Source of the DNA: Promicromonospora sp. MEB111
Lineage (GTDB): Bacteria > Actinomycetota > Actinomycetes > Actinomycetales > Cellulomonadaceae
NCBI RefSeq assembly: GCF_030209445.1
Contig: NZ_JARVSD010000002.1
Span: forward strand, 1 to 64,000
DNA length: 64,000 nucleotides
Direction of reading: 5' to 3'
Position numbers and translations under genes: made by a program. This document shows positions 1 through 9,144 of this stretch, one piece after another. The first letter of the stretch is position 1; the number at the start of each line of letters is the position of its first letter. Under the pieces are notes generated by a model. That model was not told the origin of the DNA and ran no database searches. It saw only the letters and a list, made by a program, of their open reading frames with translations.

Positions 1-2
1 GC

Positions 3-947
3 GACCTCGGCCAGCACCTCATCGCCGGCGGACTCCTCACCACCACCGCCGCCGCAGGCGCGGCGGGAGCCGCCGGATCCACGCGCGCGACCCGGCTCCA
101 CTCGTTCGGCACCAAGCACGCCGCGGTGGCCGCGGGTGTGGCCGCGGCGCTCGCCATCGGAGCCGGCGCCATGGCCCTGATCGCCGTCCAGCCCGACAGC
201 CCCTCGATCCAGGCCGACGGCGAGCCGTTCGACGGCGGAGGTCCCGAGGCGCTCCTCGAACCGGACCCGCCGCGGGACCCGTCGCCGCCCGCCGACCCGC
301 CGCGGCGTCCGGCCGCGCCCGCCGAGGAGGACTCCGCCGCCGAGCCGATCGCGGCACCGGAACAGGTCGCGGCCGCCGTGCCAGCCTCCGCGGTGACCGC
401 TGAGACCCCTCCCGAGCCCGCGGCGACCCCCGCACCGCCCCGGAAGGCCCCCGCGCCGGCGAAGGACAAGCCCGCGCCCGCGCCGAAGGACCCCGCCCCG
501 GCCAAGCCGGAGACGCCGCCCACCGCGCCGGCCCCCGAGCCGAAGCCGGAGCCGGAGACTCCCCCGGCGCCCGGCCCGCCCGACAAGAGCCCCGCCGGCC
601 CACCCGGCAACCCCTCCAACGACCACGGCAAGGGCCCGGCGAAGGACAACGACCAGGGCCCGGGCAAGGGCAACGGTCACGACAGGGGCAACGGCCACGA
701 CAAGGGTCGCGGAAACGACCACGGCCCGGGCAACGGCCAGGGCAGCGGAAACGGCCGGGGCCCCGGTCCCGGCCCCGGCAACGACAAGAGCCACGACCAC
801 GGCAAGGGTCACGGCAAGGACAAGGGCGGCGACCAGGGCAAGGGCTCCGGCAACGACCGGGGCCACGGGCACGGGCACGGCCACGGCCACGGCCACGGGC
901 ACGGGCACGGGCACGGGCACGGCCACCACAACGGCCGAGGCCGCTAG
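3..947 (+). CDS. Membrane-anchored protein with Gly/His-rich tail (5' partial)
   Basis: The reading frame is already open at the left edge of the window, so the N-terminus is missing. A hydrophobic, Ala/Gly-rich membrane segment is encoded at about 120-190. It is followed by a Pro/Ala/Glu/Lys-rich linker (about 240-600) and then a low-complexity Gly/Asn/His/Asp/Lys region ending in 11 consecutive Gly-His pairs. No catalytic domain is visible in the part present. The layout (cytoplasmic N-terminus, one membrane span, long disordered exported tail) resembles actinobacterial sigma or anti-sigma factors and other regulators with membrane-anchored tails, but that is a guess. The His-rich end could bind divalent metals. 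An internal GTG at 126 is a possible start, but it falls inside the membrane segment and is unlikely. Confidence 0.6.
   Translation, partial: DLGQHLIAGGLLTTTAAAGAAGAAGSTRATRLHSFGTKHAAVAAGVAAALAIGAGAMALIAVQPDSPSIQADGEPFDGGGPEALLEPDPPRDPSPPADPPRRPAAPAEEDSAAEPIAAPEQVAAAVPASAVTAETPPEPAATPAPPRKAPAPAKDKPAPAPKDPAPAKPETPPTAPAPEPKPEPETPPAPGPPDKSPAGPPGNPSNDHGKGPAKDNDQGPGKGNGHDRGNGHDKGRGNDHGPGNGQGSGNGRGPGPGPGNDKSHDHGKGHGKDKGGDQGKGSGNDRGHGHGHGHGHGHGHGHGHGHGHHNGRGR
861..926 (+). repeat. 11 tandem Gly-His codon pairs
   Basis: The hexamer GGSCAC is repeated 11 times in frame near the 3' end of the first gene, encoding alternating Gly and His. The Gly codons vary between GGC and GGG. The tract is therefore either maintained at the protein level or has slowly diverged from a slippage expansion. 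Confidence 0.9.
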
Positions 948-967
948 CGCCACCCGAACCCAAGCCC

Positions 968-2182
968 CTAGTCCACGACCCCCAGCGCCAGGTCGAGCGC
1001 GTCCGTCCGCACGCGCTCCAGCGCGAGCGTGGACGCGCCGACGATCACGGCGTCCGCCCCGAAGGACGAGGCGACGAGCTCCGGGGCGGGCGGGTGCACC
1101 ATCCCGTCCAGGATGGTCGCGGTGCGCCGCAGCAGGTCGCCGACCACGGGCGCCACGCCACCCGCCACGACGATCCGGTCCACGTCGAGCATGCCGTCGA
1201 TGACGGCGCACACCCGGGCGAGGCGGTCGGCCAGGCGGTCGACGAGGGCGATGGCGCCGACGTCGCCGGCCGCGGCCGCCGCGAACACCGCCGGGGCGTC
1301 GATCGCGCTCGTGGGCAGGGCCCCCAGGGCGCTGTCGGCGGGCAGGGCGCCCGACTCGTGCGCCTCCCGGCCCCAGATACGGGCCAGGGAGCCGAGGCCG
1401 TGCGGGCTGCCCACGCCGACCACGTAGTCGAGGAGGCGCATCTCGCCGGCGCCGCCGTAGCTGCCGCGCACAAGGGCGCCGTCCACCACGATGCCGGCGC
1501 CGAACCGCTCGCCGGACAGCAGCGCGGCGAACGACCCGACGTCACGCCCCGCCCCGAGGGCGCGCTCCGCGTGCGCGGCGAGGTTCGCGTCGTTCTCGAC
1601 GGTCACGTGCCAGCCGCGGTCGCGGAAGTGCTCGGCGAAGCCCGGGTTCATGCGCGCCCAGAAGGTGTTCGGGCCCGGCGGGGTCGCGCCCTGCGCGTCC
1701 GTCAGGGCCGGCACGCCGACGGCGATCCCCAGCACCCGCGCGGGGTCGACGCCGGCCGCGGCGAGCGCCTCGTCGATCGTGGTGTCGGTGACGGCCAGCC
1801 GGTCGGACGCGTTGTCGTGCGCCCGGTCGACGGGGTGCTCCTGCCGCCCCACCTCGGCGCCCCGGAGGTCGCTGACGGTGGCGAGCACGCGGTGCTGCCC
1901 GGCGTCGACGCCCACCACGTACCCGGCGTCGGCCCGGAGCTGGTAGAGCCGGGCGGGCCGGCCCTTCCCCGCGGGCTCGGGCGCGCGCTCGACCTCGCGC
2001 ATCCAGCCGAGCTCGATCAGCTCGGCGCACCGGCTGATCACGGTCGAGCGGGTCAGCCCGGTCGCGTCCATGGCCTCGGTCGCGGTGAAGACGTCGTTGG
2101 CCCAGGCGAAGTCGAGCACGCTCACGGCGTTGATGCGTCTCAGCAGTCCGGACGACGACGCGTTCTGGGGTGCTCGGCTCAC
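968..2182 (-). CDS. ROK family transcriptional regulator
   Basis: A 404-aa NagC/XylR-type repressor. An N-terminal winged helix-turn-helix (about residues 15-62) precedes a ROK sugar-kinase-like domain that starts near residue 87 with GVDAG. The glycine-rich signature appears as FGAGIVVDGALVRGSYGGAG. The usual GExGH and CxCGxxGC zinc-binding elements are not seen (GAGEMRLL occupies that place), so the domain is probably a sugar sensor and not a kinase. The GTG start at 2182 follows a GAAAGG ribosome site, and longer readings upstream have none. The gene is divergent from the GH13 alpha-glucosidase, with about 105 bp between them, and probably represses it until a glucoside or its product binds. 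This regulatory role is inferred from position. Confidence 0.88.
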   Translation of the reverse strand: MSRAPQNASSSGLLRRINAVSVLDFAWANDVFTATEAMDATGLTRSTVISRCAELIELGWMREVERAPEPAGKGRPARLYQLRADAGYVVGVDAGQHRVLATVSDLRGAEVGRQEHPVDRAHDNASDRLAVTDTTIDEALAAAGVDPARVLGIAVGVPALTDAQGATPPGPNTFWARMNPGFAEHFRDRGWHVTVENDANLAAHAERALGAGRDVGSFAALLSGERFGAGIVVDGALVRGSYGGAGEMRLLDYVVGVGSPHGLGSLARIWGREAHESGALPADSALGALPTSAIDAPAVFAAAAAGDVGAIALVDRLADRLARVCAVIDGMLDVDRIVVAGGVAPVVGDLLRRTATILDGMVHPPAPELVASSFGADAVIVGASTLALERVRTDALDLALGVVD

Positions 2183-2287
2183 GCTTGACCTTTCGTCCCC
2201 GACGCTGGAGGCTCTCTCCAGGGCATTAAATCTAACGCTTGCATAAAATTGCGACCGCTCGACCACGACAGCAAAGGATCCCGCACC
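2183..2287. promoter_or_regulatory. Divergent promoter/operator region, ROK regulator and GH13
   Basis: This short intergenic stretch is strikingly AT-rich compared with its surroundings. It contains a 9-bp direct repeat of the form GCATWAAAT at 2223-2231 and 2241-2249, spaced 18 bp. Its position between divergent genes makes it the likely operator of the ROK protein. An AAAGGA ribosome site at 2273-2278 serves the GTG at 2288. Confidence 0.5.
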
Positions 2288-3946
2288 GTGACCAGCACCC
2301 TCAGCGAGCAGCAGCTCCTCGTCGACGACCCCACCTGGTGGCGGCAGGCCACCGTCTACCAGATCTACCCGCGCAGCTTCGCCGACGCGAACGGCGACGG
2401 TATCGGCGACCTGCGGGGCATCATCTCGCGCGTGCCGTACCTGAAGCGCCTCGGGATCGACGCCGTCTGGCTGAGCCCCTTCTACCCGTCGGCCCTGGCC
2501 GACGGCGGGTACGACGTGGCCGACTACCGCGACGTGGACCCGCGGATCGGCACGCTGGACGAGTTCGACCAGATGGTGCAGGCCCTGCACGGCGCGGGCA
2601 TCCGCGTGATCGTCGACATCGTGCCGAACCACTCCTCGGACGACCACGTCTGGTTCCAGGAGGCCCTGGCCTCGGCGCCGGGCAGCCCGGAGCGGGCCCG
2701 CTACATCTTCCGCGACGGCCTGGGCGAGGACGGCTCGCAGCCGCCCGCCGACTGGACCAGCATCTTCGGCGGCCCGTCGTGGACCCGAGTGCCCGACGGC
2801 CAGTGGTACCTGCACCTGTTCGCCAAGGAGCAGCCCGACTTCAACTGGGACAACCCCGAGGTCCGCGAGGACTTCCACCGGACCCTGCGGTTCTGGTCGG
2901 ACCGCGGCGTCGACGGCTTCCGCATCGACGTGGCGCACGGCCTGACCAAGGAGCTCGCCGAGACCCTGCCGAGCCAGGCGGAGCTCGACGCCATCACCGA
3001 GCCCGGCGCGCACCCCCTGTGGGACCGCGACGAGGTGCACGAGATCTACGCGGGCTGGCGCCAGGTGTTCGACGAGTACACCCCGCCGCGCATCGCGGTG
3101 GCCGAGGCCTGGGTCGACACGCCCCGGCGGCCCCGGTACGCGAGCGCCGACGGCCTGGGCCAGGCGTTCAACTTCGACCTGCTGGAGGCCGACTTCGACG
3201 CGGCCCAGTTCCGAAAGATCATCACCGACAACCTGGCGCTCTCCGCGGCGTCGGGCTCGTCGACCACGTGGGTGTTCTCCAACCACGACGTCGTCCGCCA
3301 CGCCACGCGCTACGCCCTGCCGCCGCGCGACGGCCGGCCGGGCAAGCAGGGCCAGGCCTGGCTGCTGTCGGGCGGCACCGAGCCCGTGGCCGACGTCGAG
3401 CTGGGTCTGCGCCGCGCCCGCGCGGCGACGCTGCTCATGCTGGGCCTGCCGGGCAGCGCCTACCTGTACCAGGGCGAGGAGCTCGGCCTGCCCGAGGTCG
3501 CCGACATCCCGGCCGACCAGCACCAGGACCCGGCGTTCTTCCGCAACCCCGGCGTCGACCCGGGCCGGGACGGCTGCCGCGTGCCGCTGCCGTGGACGCG
3601 CGAGGGTACGTCGTTCGGCTTCGGCACGGCGGGCGCGCACCTGCCGCAGCCCGCGGGCTACGGCGAGCTGTCGGTCGAGGCGCAGGACGGCGTCGCGGGC
3701 TCGACGCTGGAACTCTACCGGGCGGCGCTCGCGCTGCGCGACGAGCTGCAGACCGACGAGACGCTGGAGTGGCTGGACGCGTCGGACGACGTCGTGCACT
3801 TCACGCGGCCTGGCGGCTGGCACGTGGTGACGAACTTCGGCACGGAGCCGACGGCGCTGCCGGACGGCGAGGTGCTGCTCACCAGCGAGCCGCTGGCCGA
3901 CGGCCTGCTGCCCGGCGCGACGACGGCGTGGGTCCGCACGGCGTGA
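2288..3946 (+). CDS. GH13 alpha-glucosidase / oligo-1,6-glucosidase type
   Basis: A 552-aa glycoside hydrolase family 13 enzyme that releases glucose from alpha-glucosides, most likely short imported oligosaccharides because there is no signal peptide. The conserved regions are present: DIVPNH, the nucleophile Asp214 in GFRIDVAHG, the acid/base Glu273 in VAEAW, and Asp334 in FSNHD. The early YQIYPRSF motif and overall length match the alpha-glucosidase subfamilies and not extracellular amylases. The GTG start at 2288 was chosen because AAAGGA lies 9 bases upstream. The gene is divergent from the ROK repressor and ends at a long palindrome shared with the convergent GH130 operon. The exact linkage specificity cannot be read from the sequence. 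Confidence 0.93.
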   Translation: MTSTLSEQQLLVDDPTWWRQATVYQIYPRSFADANGDGIGDLRGIISRVPYLKRLGIDAVWLSPFYPSALADGGYDVADYRDVDPRIGTLDEFDQMVQALHGAGIRVIVDIVPNHSSDDHVWFQEALASAPGSPERARYIFRDGLGEDGSQPPADWTSIFGGPSWTRVPDGQWYLHLFAKEQPDFNWDNPEVREDFHRTLRFWSDRGVDGFRIDVAHGLTKELAETLPSQAELDAITEPGAHPLWDRDEVHEIYAGWRQVFDEYTPPRIAVAEAWVDTPRRPRYASADGLGQAFNFDLLEADFDAAQFRKIITDNLALSAASGSSTTWVFSNHDVVRHATRYALPPRDGRPGKQGQAWLLSGGTEPVADVELGLRRARAATLLMLGLPGSAYLYQGEELGLPEVADIPADQHQDPAFFRNPGVDPGRDGCRVPLPWTREGTSFGFGTAGAHLPQPAGYGELSVEAQDGVAGSTLELYRAALALRDELQTDETLEWLDASDDVVHFTRPGGWHVVTNFGTEPTALPDGEVLLTSEPLADGLLPGATTAWVRTA

Positions 3947-3961
3947 CGCCGCGCGGCGTCC

Positions 3962-4020
3962 GGTGACCATGCGGTTGCTGCCAGAACGAGGCTCGTCCTG
4001 GCAGCAACCGCATGGTCACC
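3962..4020. terminator. 59-bp near-perfect palindrome, bidirectional terminator
   Basis: Two 29-bp arms (3962-3990 and 3992-4020) pair around a single G at 3991 with one mismatch. The element lies between the 3' ends of the convergent GH13 and GH130 genes. There is no T-tract, as is common in actinobacteria. Its position makes a two-way transcription terminator the simplest reading. Confidence 0.75.
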
Positions 4021-4049
4021 CGGGGCCGGCCGGGGCCCGGCCGACCGGC

Positions 4050-5036
4050 TCAGGCGCCCAGCGTCGCGCCCCAGGTCTGCTTCGGGTCGTGCACGGCCAC
4101 GGCCAGCGTGGTGTCGGACTGGCCGTAGTACGCGAGCCACCGGCCCTGGAAGTGCACCAGGCCCTCGACGAACGTCACGTTGGACACCAGCCCGTTGCGG
4201 TCCTCGAACGTCTGCGGCCGCAGCCACGGCTCCTGCAGCCGGGCCAGCACCCGCGTCGGGTTGTCGGGGTCGATCGCGACCTGCCCGCACCGGTAGTCGA
4301 CGTCGACGCTCCCGTCGGGGTTGATGGTGCGCGTGGCCCCGTTGGTCAGCATGACGAGCAGGCCGTTCTCCGTCAGCACGGGCGACGTGCCGATCTCCAC
4401 GAGGTCGGCGTCGAAGGACCCCGGCGTCGGCGAGTACATGGGCTCGGTGTCCGGGGTGCCGGGCGTCCAGTGGATCAGGTCGTCGCTGGTGGCCCAGTAG
4501 ATCGCGCCCTCGCCGAAGTACATCCACCACTTGCCCTGCATCCGCACCGGGACGATCACGCCGGCCTTGGACCAGTTGAAGCCGCGCGGGTCCACGGTGG
4601 CGAACGTGTCGAACGACTCGAACATCGGCCCGTGCCGGGTCCAGTCGTGCAGGTCGGTGGACGTGGCGAGGCAGAGCTGGGCGCTGTGCCGGTCCCAGCC
4701 CGTGTAGGTCAGGTAGAAGGTGCCGTCGATGTACGCGATGCGGGGGTCCTCGCACCCGTAGCGCTCGTAGTCCTCCACCGGCGAGAGGATCGGCTCGGGC
4801 TCCCGCTCGAAGTGGAAGCCGTCGCTGCTCCGGGCCAGCCCGATGTGGGACACGATGTCCTCAGCGTGGGCCCGGTACAGGAGCACCACCTCGTCGTCGA
4901 CCACCAGGGCCGCCGGGTTGTAGAGGTTCGCCGACTCCCAGCTGCCCCCGCGGGGGCGCAGGATCGGGTTGTTCTCGTACGGGACGAACGGCCCGAGCGG
5001 GAACGTGGCGTGGGTGAACATGCTGGTGACGTCCAT
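4050..5036 (-). CDS. GH130 beta-mannoside phosphorylase/hydrolase
   Basis: A 328-aa five-bladed-propeller enzyme of family GH130. These enzymes phosphorolyse or hydrolyse beta-1,2- or beta-1,4-linked mannosides in the cytoplasm. The family hallmarks are visible: YNPA near residue 40, and GCEDPRI with the proton-donor Asp97. There is no signal peptide. The gene is the last of the leftward operon LacI - binding protein - two permeases - GH130, starting 9 bp after the preceding permease stop. The nearest AAGGG is about 15 bases upstream of the ATG, so translation is probably coupled to the permease. Context implies a mannooligosaccharide or mannosyl-glucose uptake system. Phosphorylase and hydrolase members cannot be separated by eye. 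Confidence 0.9.
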   Translation of the reverse strand: MDVTSMFTHATFPLGPFVPYENNPILRPRGGSWESANLYNPAALVVDDEVVLLYRAHAEDIVSHIGLARSSDGFHFEREPEPILSPVEDYERYGCEDPRIAYIDGTFYLTYTGWDRHSAQLCLATSTDLHDWTRHGPMFESFDTFATVDPRGFNWSKAGVIVPVRMQGKWWMYFGEGAIYWATSDDLIHWTPGTPDTEPMYSPTPGSFDADLVEIGTSPVLTENGLLVMLTNGATRTINPDGSVDVDYRCGQVAIDPDNPTRVLARLQEPWLRPQTFEDRNGLVSNVTFVEGLVHFQGRWLAYYGQSDTTLAVAVHDPKQTWGATLGA

Positions 5037-5045
5037 GGGTGTGGG

Positions 5046-5879
5046 TCAGCCCTTCACGGCGGAGCCGATGTTGGATGCGGTGAAGTACCGCTGGAACAGG
5101 CAGAACAGGATGACGACGGGGAACGCGAGCGTGGTGGCGCCCGCGAGGATCGCCCCGTTCGGGTTGGCGGTGGACTGGGCCACGTTGGAGATGTAGTTCG
5201 CCAGGGAGACCGCGAGCGGCTGCAGCGTGGCGTCCTTGGTGATGAGGAACGGCCAGAGGAACTCGTTCCACGGCCCGATGAAGGTGACCAGCACGACCGT
5301 GGTCAGGGCCGGCTTGACCAGCGGCACGGCGATCGAGCGCAGGATGCGCAGCTCGCTCGCGCCGTCGATCCGCGCCGCCTCGAACATCTCCTGCGGGAGC
5401 GCCCGGAAGAACTGCGTGAAGATGAAGACGGCGGTCGTGTTGATCGCGAACGGCAGGATCATCCCGAGGTACGTGTCGCCGAGGCCGAAGCCCCGGGTGA
5501 TCTGCACGTACAGCGGGATCATCAGCAGCTGGAACGGCACCATCTGGACCAGCAGCATCAGCACCCAGGTGGCGCCCCGGCCGCGGAAGTCCAGCCGGGC
5601 CATCGCGTAGCCGGCCAGCAGCCCGAACGTCGCCGTGCCCAGCAGCACGCCCGCGGTGAAGATCAGCGAGTTGCCCAGCGAGCCGATCAAGTTGATGCGC
5701 GAGTCGATCGCCGCGAAGTTGTCGAGCGTCCAGCCCGAGGTCGGCAGGAGCTGGTCGGGGGTGTTGGTAGGGCTCTCCTGGAACGCCCCGACCACCATGT
5801 AGTAGAAGGGAAAGGCGAACACGGCCGCCGCGAGGGTGAGCAGCAGGTAGCGCACCCAGGTCCCGCGTTGTCGTCGCAT
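5046..5879 (-). CDS. Carbohydrate ABC transporter permease, MalG type
   Basis: A 277-aa inner-membrane permease of the CUT1 sugar importer class with about six transmembrane helices. The EAA loop that contacts the ATPase is present (EAARIDGASELRILRSIAVP). The short N-terminus and C-terminal end in VKG are typical of MalG/LacG-like subunits. It starts 1 base after the stop of the partner permease and is followed 9 bp later by GH130. No ATPase gene is in the operon, so a shared MsiK/UgpC-type ATPase encoded elsewhere is expected. Confidence 0.93.
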   Translation of the reverse strand: MRRQRGTWVRYLLLTLAAAVFAFPFYYMVVGAFQESPTNTPDQLLPTSGWTLDNFAAIDSRINLIGSLGNSLIFTAGVLLGTATFGLLAGYAMARLDFRGRGATWVLMLLVQMVPFQLLMIPLYVQITRGFGLGDTYLGMILPFAINTTAVFIFTQFFRALPQEMFEAARIDGASELRILRSIAVPLVKPALTTVVLVTFIGPWNEFLWPFLITKDATLQPLAVSLANYISNVAQSTANPNGAILAGATTLAFPVVILFCLFQRYFTASNIGSAVKG

Positions 5880-5880
5880 G

Positions 5881-6789
5881 TCAGCGCTCCCGGTTGATGC
5901 GGTTGGCGGCGAGCGAGAGAACGCCGACGACGATGACCAGCAGCATGCCGATCGCCGCCGCGGTGTCCGGGTTCTGCTGCTGGATGCCGCGCTGGTAGAT
6001 CAGCAGCACCGGGGTCACGGACGCGCCGTCGGGGCCGCCGCCGTTCGTCAGCAGGTAGGGCTCGGTGAACAGGTTGGCGCCGGTGATGATCGCGAGCACG
6101 AGCACCAGCACGGTGGTGGCCCGGACGCCGGGCACCGTCACGTTGCGGAACCGCTGCCAGGCGTTCGCGCCGTCCGTCTCGGCCGACTCGTGCAGCTCGC
6201 GCGGCACGCTCTGCAGCGCCGCGAGGTACAGCAGGATGTAGAAGCCGAGCTGCTTCCAGGTGACGAAGAGCGCGATCGTCGGCATGGCCAGGGTGGAGCT
6301 GACCAGCCAGGACGGGTCCGGAGCCAACGGCCCGAGGACGGCGTTGACCAGCCCGCCCGACGAGAACAGCAGCATCCACACCCCGACCAGCGACACGCTC
6401 GCCGTCAGGTAGGGCACGTAGAACGCGATGCGGTACGCCGCCGCCCACCGGATCCCCGCGTTCAGGGCCGTCGCCAGCACCAACGACAGCACCACCGTGA
6501 GCGGCACGTTGATCACCAGGAAGACCCCGATGTTCCGGAACGCCTCCAGCACCTGCGGGTCCGTGAGCACGGCGGCGAAGTTGTCGAAGCCCACGAACGG
6601 CTTGGGCACGTCGACACCGGGCGCGGTGAAGTAGTAGTCGTGGAAGGCGATGTAGACGGCGAACCCGAGCGGGTAGGCGAAGATCGCGAGGACGAAGACG
6701 AGGTAGGGCAGCGCGAAGAGCGTCCCGATCGGCTGCCGTCCCCACCATCTCTGCCGCGTGGTGCGCAGCTCACCTGATGCCGTGCTCAC
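5881..6789 (-). CDS. Carbohydrate ABC transporter permease, MalF type
   Basis: A 302-aa CUT1 permease with six predicted transmembrane helices and an EAA-like loop (ESAETDGANAWQRFRNVTVP). It pairs with the MalG-type protein to form the channel of the importer. The GTG start at 6789 lies 5 bp downstream of the binding-protein stop, with AGGG upstream inside that gene. The 1-base gap to the next permease shows tight operon packing. Confidence 0.92.
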   Translation of the reverse strand: MSTASGELRTTRQRWWGRQPIGTLFALPYLVFVLAIFAYPLGFAVYIAFHDYYFTAPGVDVPKPFVGFDNFAAVLTDPQVLEAFRNIGVFLVINVPLTVVLSLVLATALNAGIRWAAAYRIAFYVPYLTASVSLVGVWMLLFSSGGLVNAVLGPLAPDPSWLVSSTLAMPTIALFVTWKQLGFYILLYLAALQSVPRELHESAETDGANAWQRFRNVTVPGVRATTVLVLVLAIITGANLFTEPYLLTNGGGPDGASVTPVLLIYQRGIQQQNPDTAAAIGMLLVIVVGVLSLAANRINRER

Positions 6790-6794
6790 CCGGA

Positions 6795-8078
6795 TCAGCC
6801 CTGGACGAGCCCGTTGATGGTCTCCGCGGCGCCGCTCAGGAACTCCTCGACGGTGCTGCTGCCGAAGATGACGGCCGACGAGTAGTCGTCGCGGAAGGCC
6901 TGCCACACCTCGACCGAGTTCGGGATGCTCGGCACGTCGCCCGTACGCTCGGCCTGGGCGGCGAACACCTCGTAGGCGGGGTTCGCCTCGAAGTAGTCCG
7001 CGTAGGTGGTGGCCAGGTCGGTGCGCAGCGGCATCTGGCCGGTCGCCTCCAGGAGCTGGCCGTCGCTCTCCTCGCTGGTGGAGAACTTGAGGAACTCCCA
7101 GGCCGTGGCCTGGTTCTCGCACGAGGTGAACATCGAGACGTTCTTGGAGTCGGCGAACGTGATCGGCTCCGCCTCGCCGGTCGAAGTCGGCACCGGCATG
7201 AAGCCGACGTCGACGCTCTCCGCGTAGGAGGCGATGGCCCACGGGCCCGCGAGCTGCATGGCGGTGGTGCCGGCCGACATGGCGTCGTCCGTCGACGCCT
7301 CCTTGGGCGCGAGGCCCTCGGAGTAGATCGTCGCCCAGAAGTCGGCGACGGCCTTGCCGTTCTCGTCGTCGAACGTCGCCTGCTGGTCCTCGACCAGGGA
7401 CGTGCCGCCCGACTCGGCCAGGTACAGCGGGTAGAAGTCGAACCACGGCTGGAAGAACTCGTTGGTCGGCGAGGGCCAGATGGCGCTGTCCGCGGCGCCC
7501 GACTCCACGATCTTCCGGCTGCCCGCGAGGAAGTCGTCGTACGTGGCCATGTCCGGGTTCTCCGGGTCGATGCCGGCCTCCTCGAAGACCGTCTTGTTGT
7601 ACATGACCATGACCGGGTTCGACTTCCAGGGGAGCTGGTAGTAGCCGTCGTCGGTGAGGTACGTCTGCGCGCCCTCGCCCACGCGGTCCTCGATGTAGCT
7701 CGCGCCGTCCTCGAACTGGGACAGGTTCACGAGCCCGCCCTGGCGGACCCAACCCGGCACCGCGGCGCTGGAGATGTTGTAGACCAGGCAGGGCGCGGTC
7801 CCGGCGGTGATCGCGGCGGTGATCGCCTCCTCGGACGACGACCCGGCCGGGATCTCCTGGGCGGTGACCTGCTCGTCGGGGTGCTCGGCGTTCCAGGCGT
7901 CGACGACGTCCTGCCCCCAGCCGACCTCCTGCTCGTTGTTGGACAGCCAGACGGTGATCGGGCCGGTGCCGGACGGGCTCTCGCCGCCGTCACCTCCGCC
8001 GCCGCCGGACGAGCAGGCGGCGGTCAGGGCCACCGCGGTGAGCAGGGCGGCCGTTCCGGCCATACGGGGGTGCTTCAT
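6795..8078 (-). CDS. Sugar ABC transporter substrate-binding lipoprotein
   Basis: A 427-aa family-1 extracellular solute-binding protein. The signal peptide ends in a lipobox (LTAAC) followed by a Gly/Ser linker, so the mature protein is tethered to the outer face of the membrane. The fold-typical segments are present, including PITVWLSNNE at the start of the mature domain and a Trp/Tyr-rich pocket region. GAGGAG precedes the ATG. Its start codon overlaps the stop of the LacI gene (ATGA). With the two permeases and GH130 downstream, the ligand is probably a beta-manno-oligosaccharide, which is an inference from context. Confidence 0.92.
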   Translation of the reverse strand: MKHPRMAGTAALLTAVALTAACSSGGGGGDGGESPSGTGPITVWLSNNEQEVGWGQDVVDAWNAEHPDEQVTAQEIPAGSSSEEAITAAITAGTAPCLVYNISSAAVPGWVRQGGLVNLSQFEDGASYIEDRVGEGAQTYLTDDGYYQLPWKSNPVMVMYNKTVFEEAGIDPENPDMATYDDFLAGSRKIVESGAADSAIWPSPTNEFFQPWFDFYPLYLAESGGTSLVEDQQATFDDENGKAVADFWATIYSEGLAPKEASTDDAMSAGTTAMQLAGPWAIASYAESVDVGFMPVPTSTGEAEPITFADSKNVSMFTSCENQATAWEFLKFSTSEESDGQLLEATGQMPLRTDLATTYADYFEANPAYEVFAAQAERTGDVPSIPNSVEVWQAFRDDYSSAVIFGSSTVEEFLSGAAETINGLVQG

Positions 8079-9112
8079 GAGAACTCCTCCTCGAGTTCGG
8101 TGTGGGGTGCCTCGGGTGCGGGGCCGTCGGTGCTGGCCCGCAGGCGAAGCGCGTTGCAGTCGACCGTCACGGACTCGGGCGGCTCGCCGGCGAGGTCGGC
8201 CAGCAGCCGCTCGGCGGCCACCCGCCCCCGCCGGAACGGGTCGGTCGAGACACTGGTCAGGGCAGGGCTCAGGTGAGCCGAGAGGTGGTCGTCGTCGAAG
8301 CCGGCGACGGCGAGGTCGTCGGGGACCAGCAGGCCCCGGCTCCGTGCGTAGGAATAGCCGGCGATGGCCATCGTGTCGTTGGCGTAGAGGATCGCCGTCG
8401 GCCGGTCGGGCAGGTCGAGCAGCTCGGCGGTGAGGGCCCGGCCGCTCCCGGCGGTGAAGTCCCCCTCACGCAGCAGCTCCCGGCTGCCGAGGCTCTGGAC
8501 GTACGCCCCCGCGCGGGCGTGCGAGTGCACGTAGTCGAGCGGACCCGACACGTGGGCGATCCGGGTGTGGCCCAGCTCGCGCAGGTGGGCGACCAGGTCG
8601 CGGACCGGCGTGGCGTCGTCAGTGCGGACGCTGGAGAACGGGCTCGCGGCGTCGTACGCCCCGAGCAGCACCGCCGGCAGGCGGATCTGCTGGAGGTACG
8701 CCACCCGCCAGTCGACGCGGTGGAGGTCCAGCACGATCACGCCGTCCGCCCGGCCGCTCGCCATGGCCCGGTAGGCGCGCTCCTCCGCCGTGCGGCTGCT
8801 CGCGACCTGCAGCACGAGAGCGATCTCGTGCTCCGCGAGCACCGCCTCGACGCCCGAGATGAACGCGGGGAAGAAGGCGTCGGACGCCAGGATCGAAGGG
8901 TCGCGCGACAGCACGACCCCCACTGCGTCGGTACGCCGCGCAGCCAGCGCGCGGGCCCGTGAGCTGGGGACCCAGTCCAGCCGCTTGGCAGCGGCGAACA
9001 CCCGGGCCTTCGTGGTCGCGGAGATCGGCCGTTTGCCGCTGTAGGCGTGGGACACGGTGGCCTTGGTGACACCCGCGGCGCGGGCCACGTCGTCGATCGT
9101 CGGCCTGTCCAT
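8075..9112 (-). CDS. LacI family transcriptional regulator of the GH130 operon
   Basis: A 345-aa LacI/GalR repressor. The N-terminal helix-turn-helix reads TIDDVARAAGVTKATVSHAY, followed by the hinge and a periplasmic-binding-protein-like sensor domain. The ATG at 9112 has GGAGGA upstream. It is the first gene of the operon it is expected to control, overlapping the binding-protein gene by ATGA. Two operator-like sites lie just upstream at 9145-9177, so autoregulation of the whole operon is likely. Confidence 0.93.
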   Translation of the reverse strand: MDRPTIDDVARAAGVTKATVSHAYSGKRPISATTKARVFAAAKRLDWVPSSRARALAARRTDAVGVVLSRDPSILASDAFFPAFISGVEAVLAEHEIALVLQVASSRTAEERAYRAMASGRADGVIVLDLHRVDWRVAYLQQIRLPAVLLGAYDAASPFSSVRTDDATPVRDLVAHLRELGHTRIAHVSGPLDYVHSHARAGAYVQSLGSRELLREGDFTAGSGRALTAELLDLPDRPTAILYANDTMAIAGYSYARSRGLLVPDDLAVAGFDDDHLSAHLSPALTSVSTDPFRRGRVAAERLLADLAGEPPESVTVDCNALRLRASTDGPAPEAPHTELEEEFS

Positions 9113-9144
9113 AACGCTCCTCCGTCATCGGGGCCGTCAACGTA

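Noticed and set aside
968-3970. A 1000-codon open frame on the minus strand spanning the ROK gene and the opposite strand of the GH13 gene
   Set aside because: Only the part from 2182 to 968 reads as protein. The rest is the antisense of GH13, Arg/Val/Gly-rich, an artefact of high GC.
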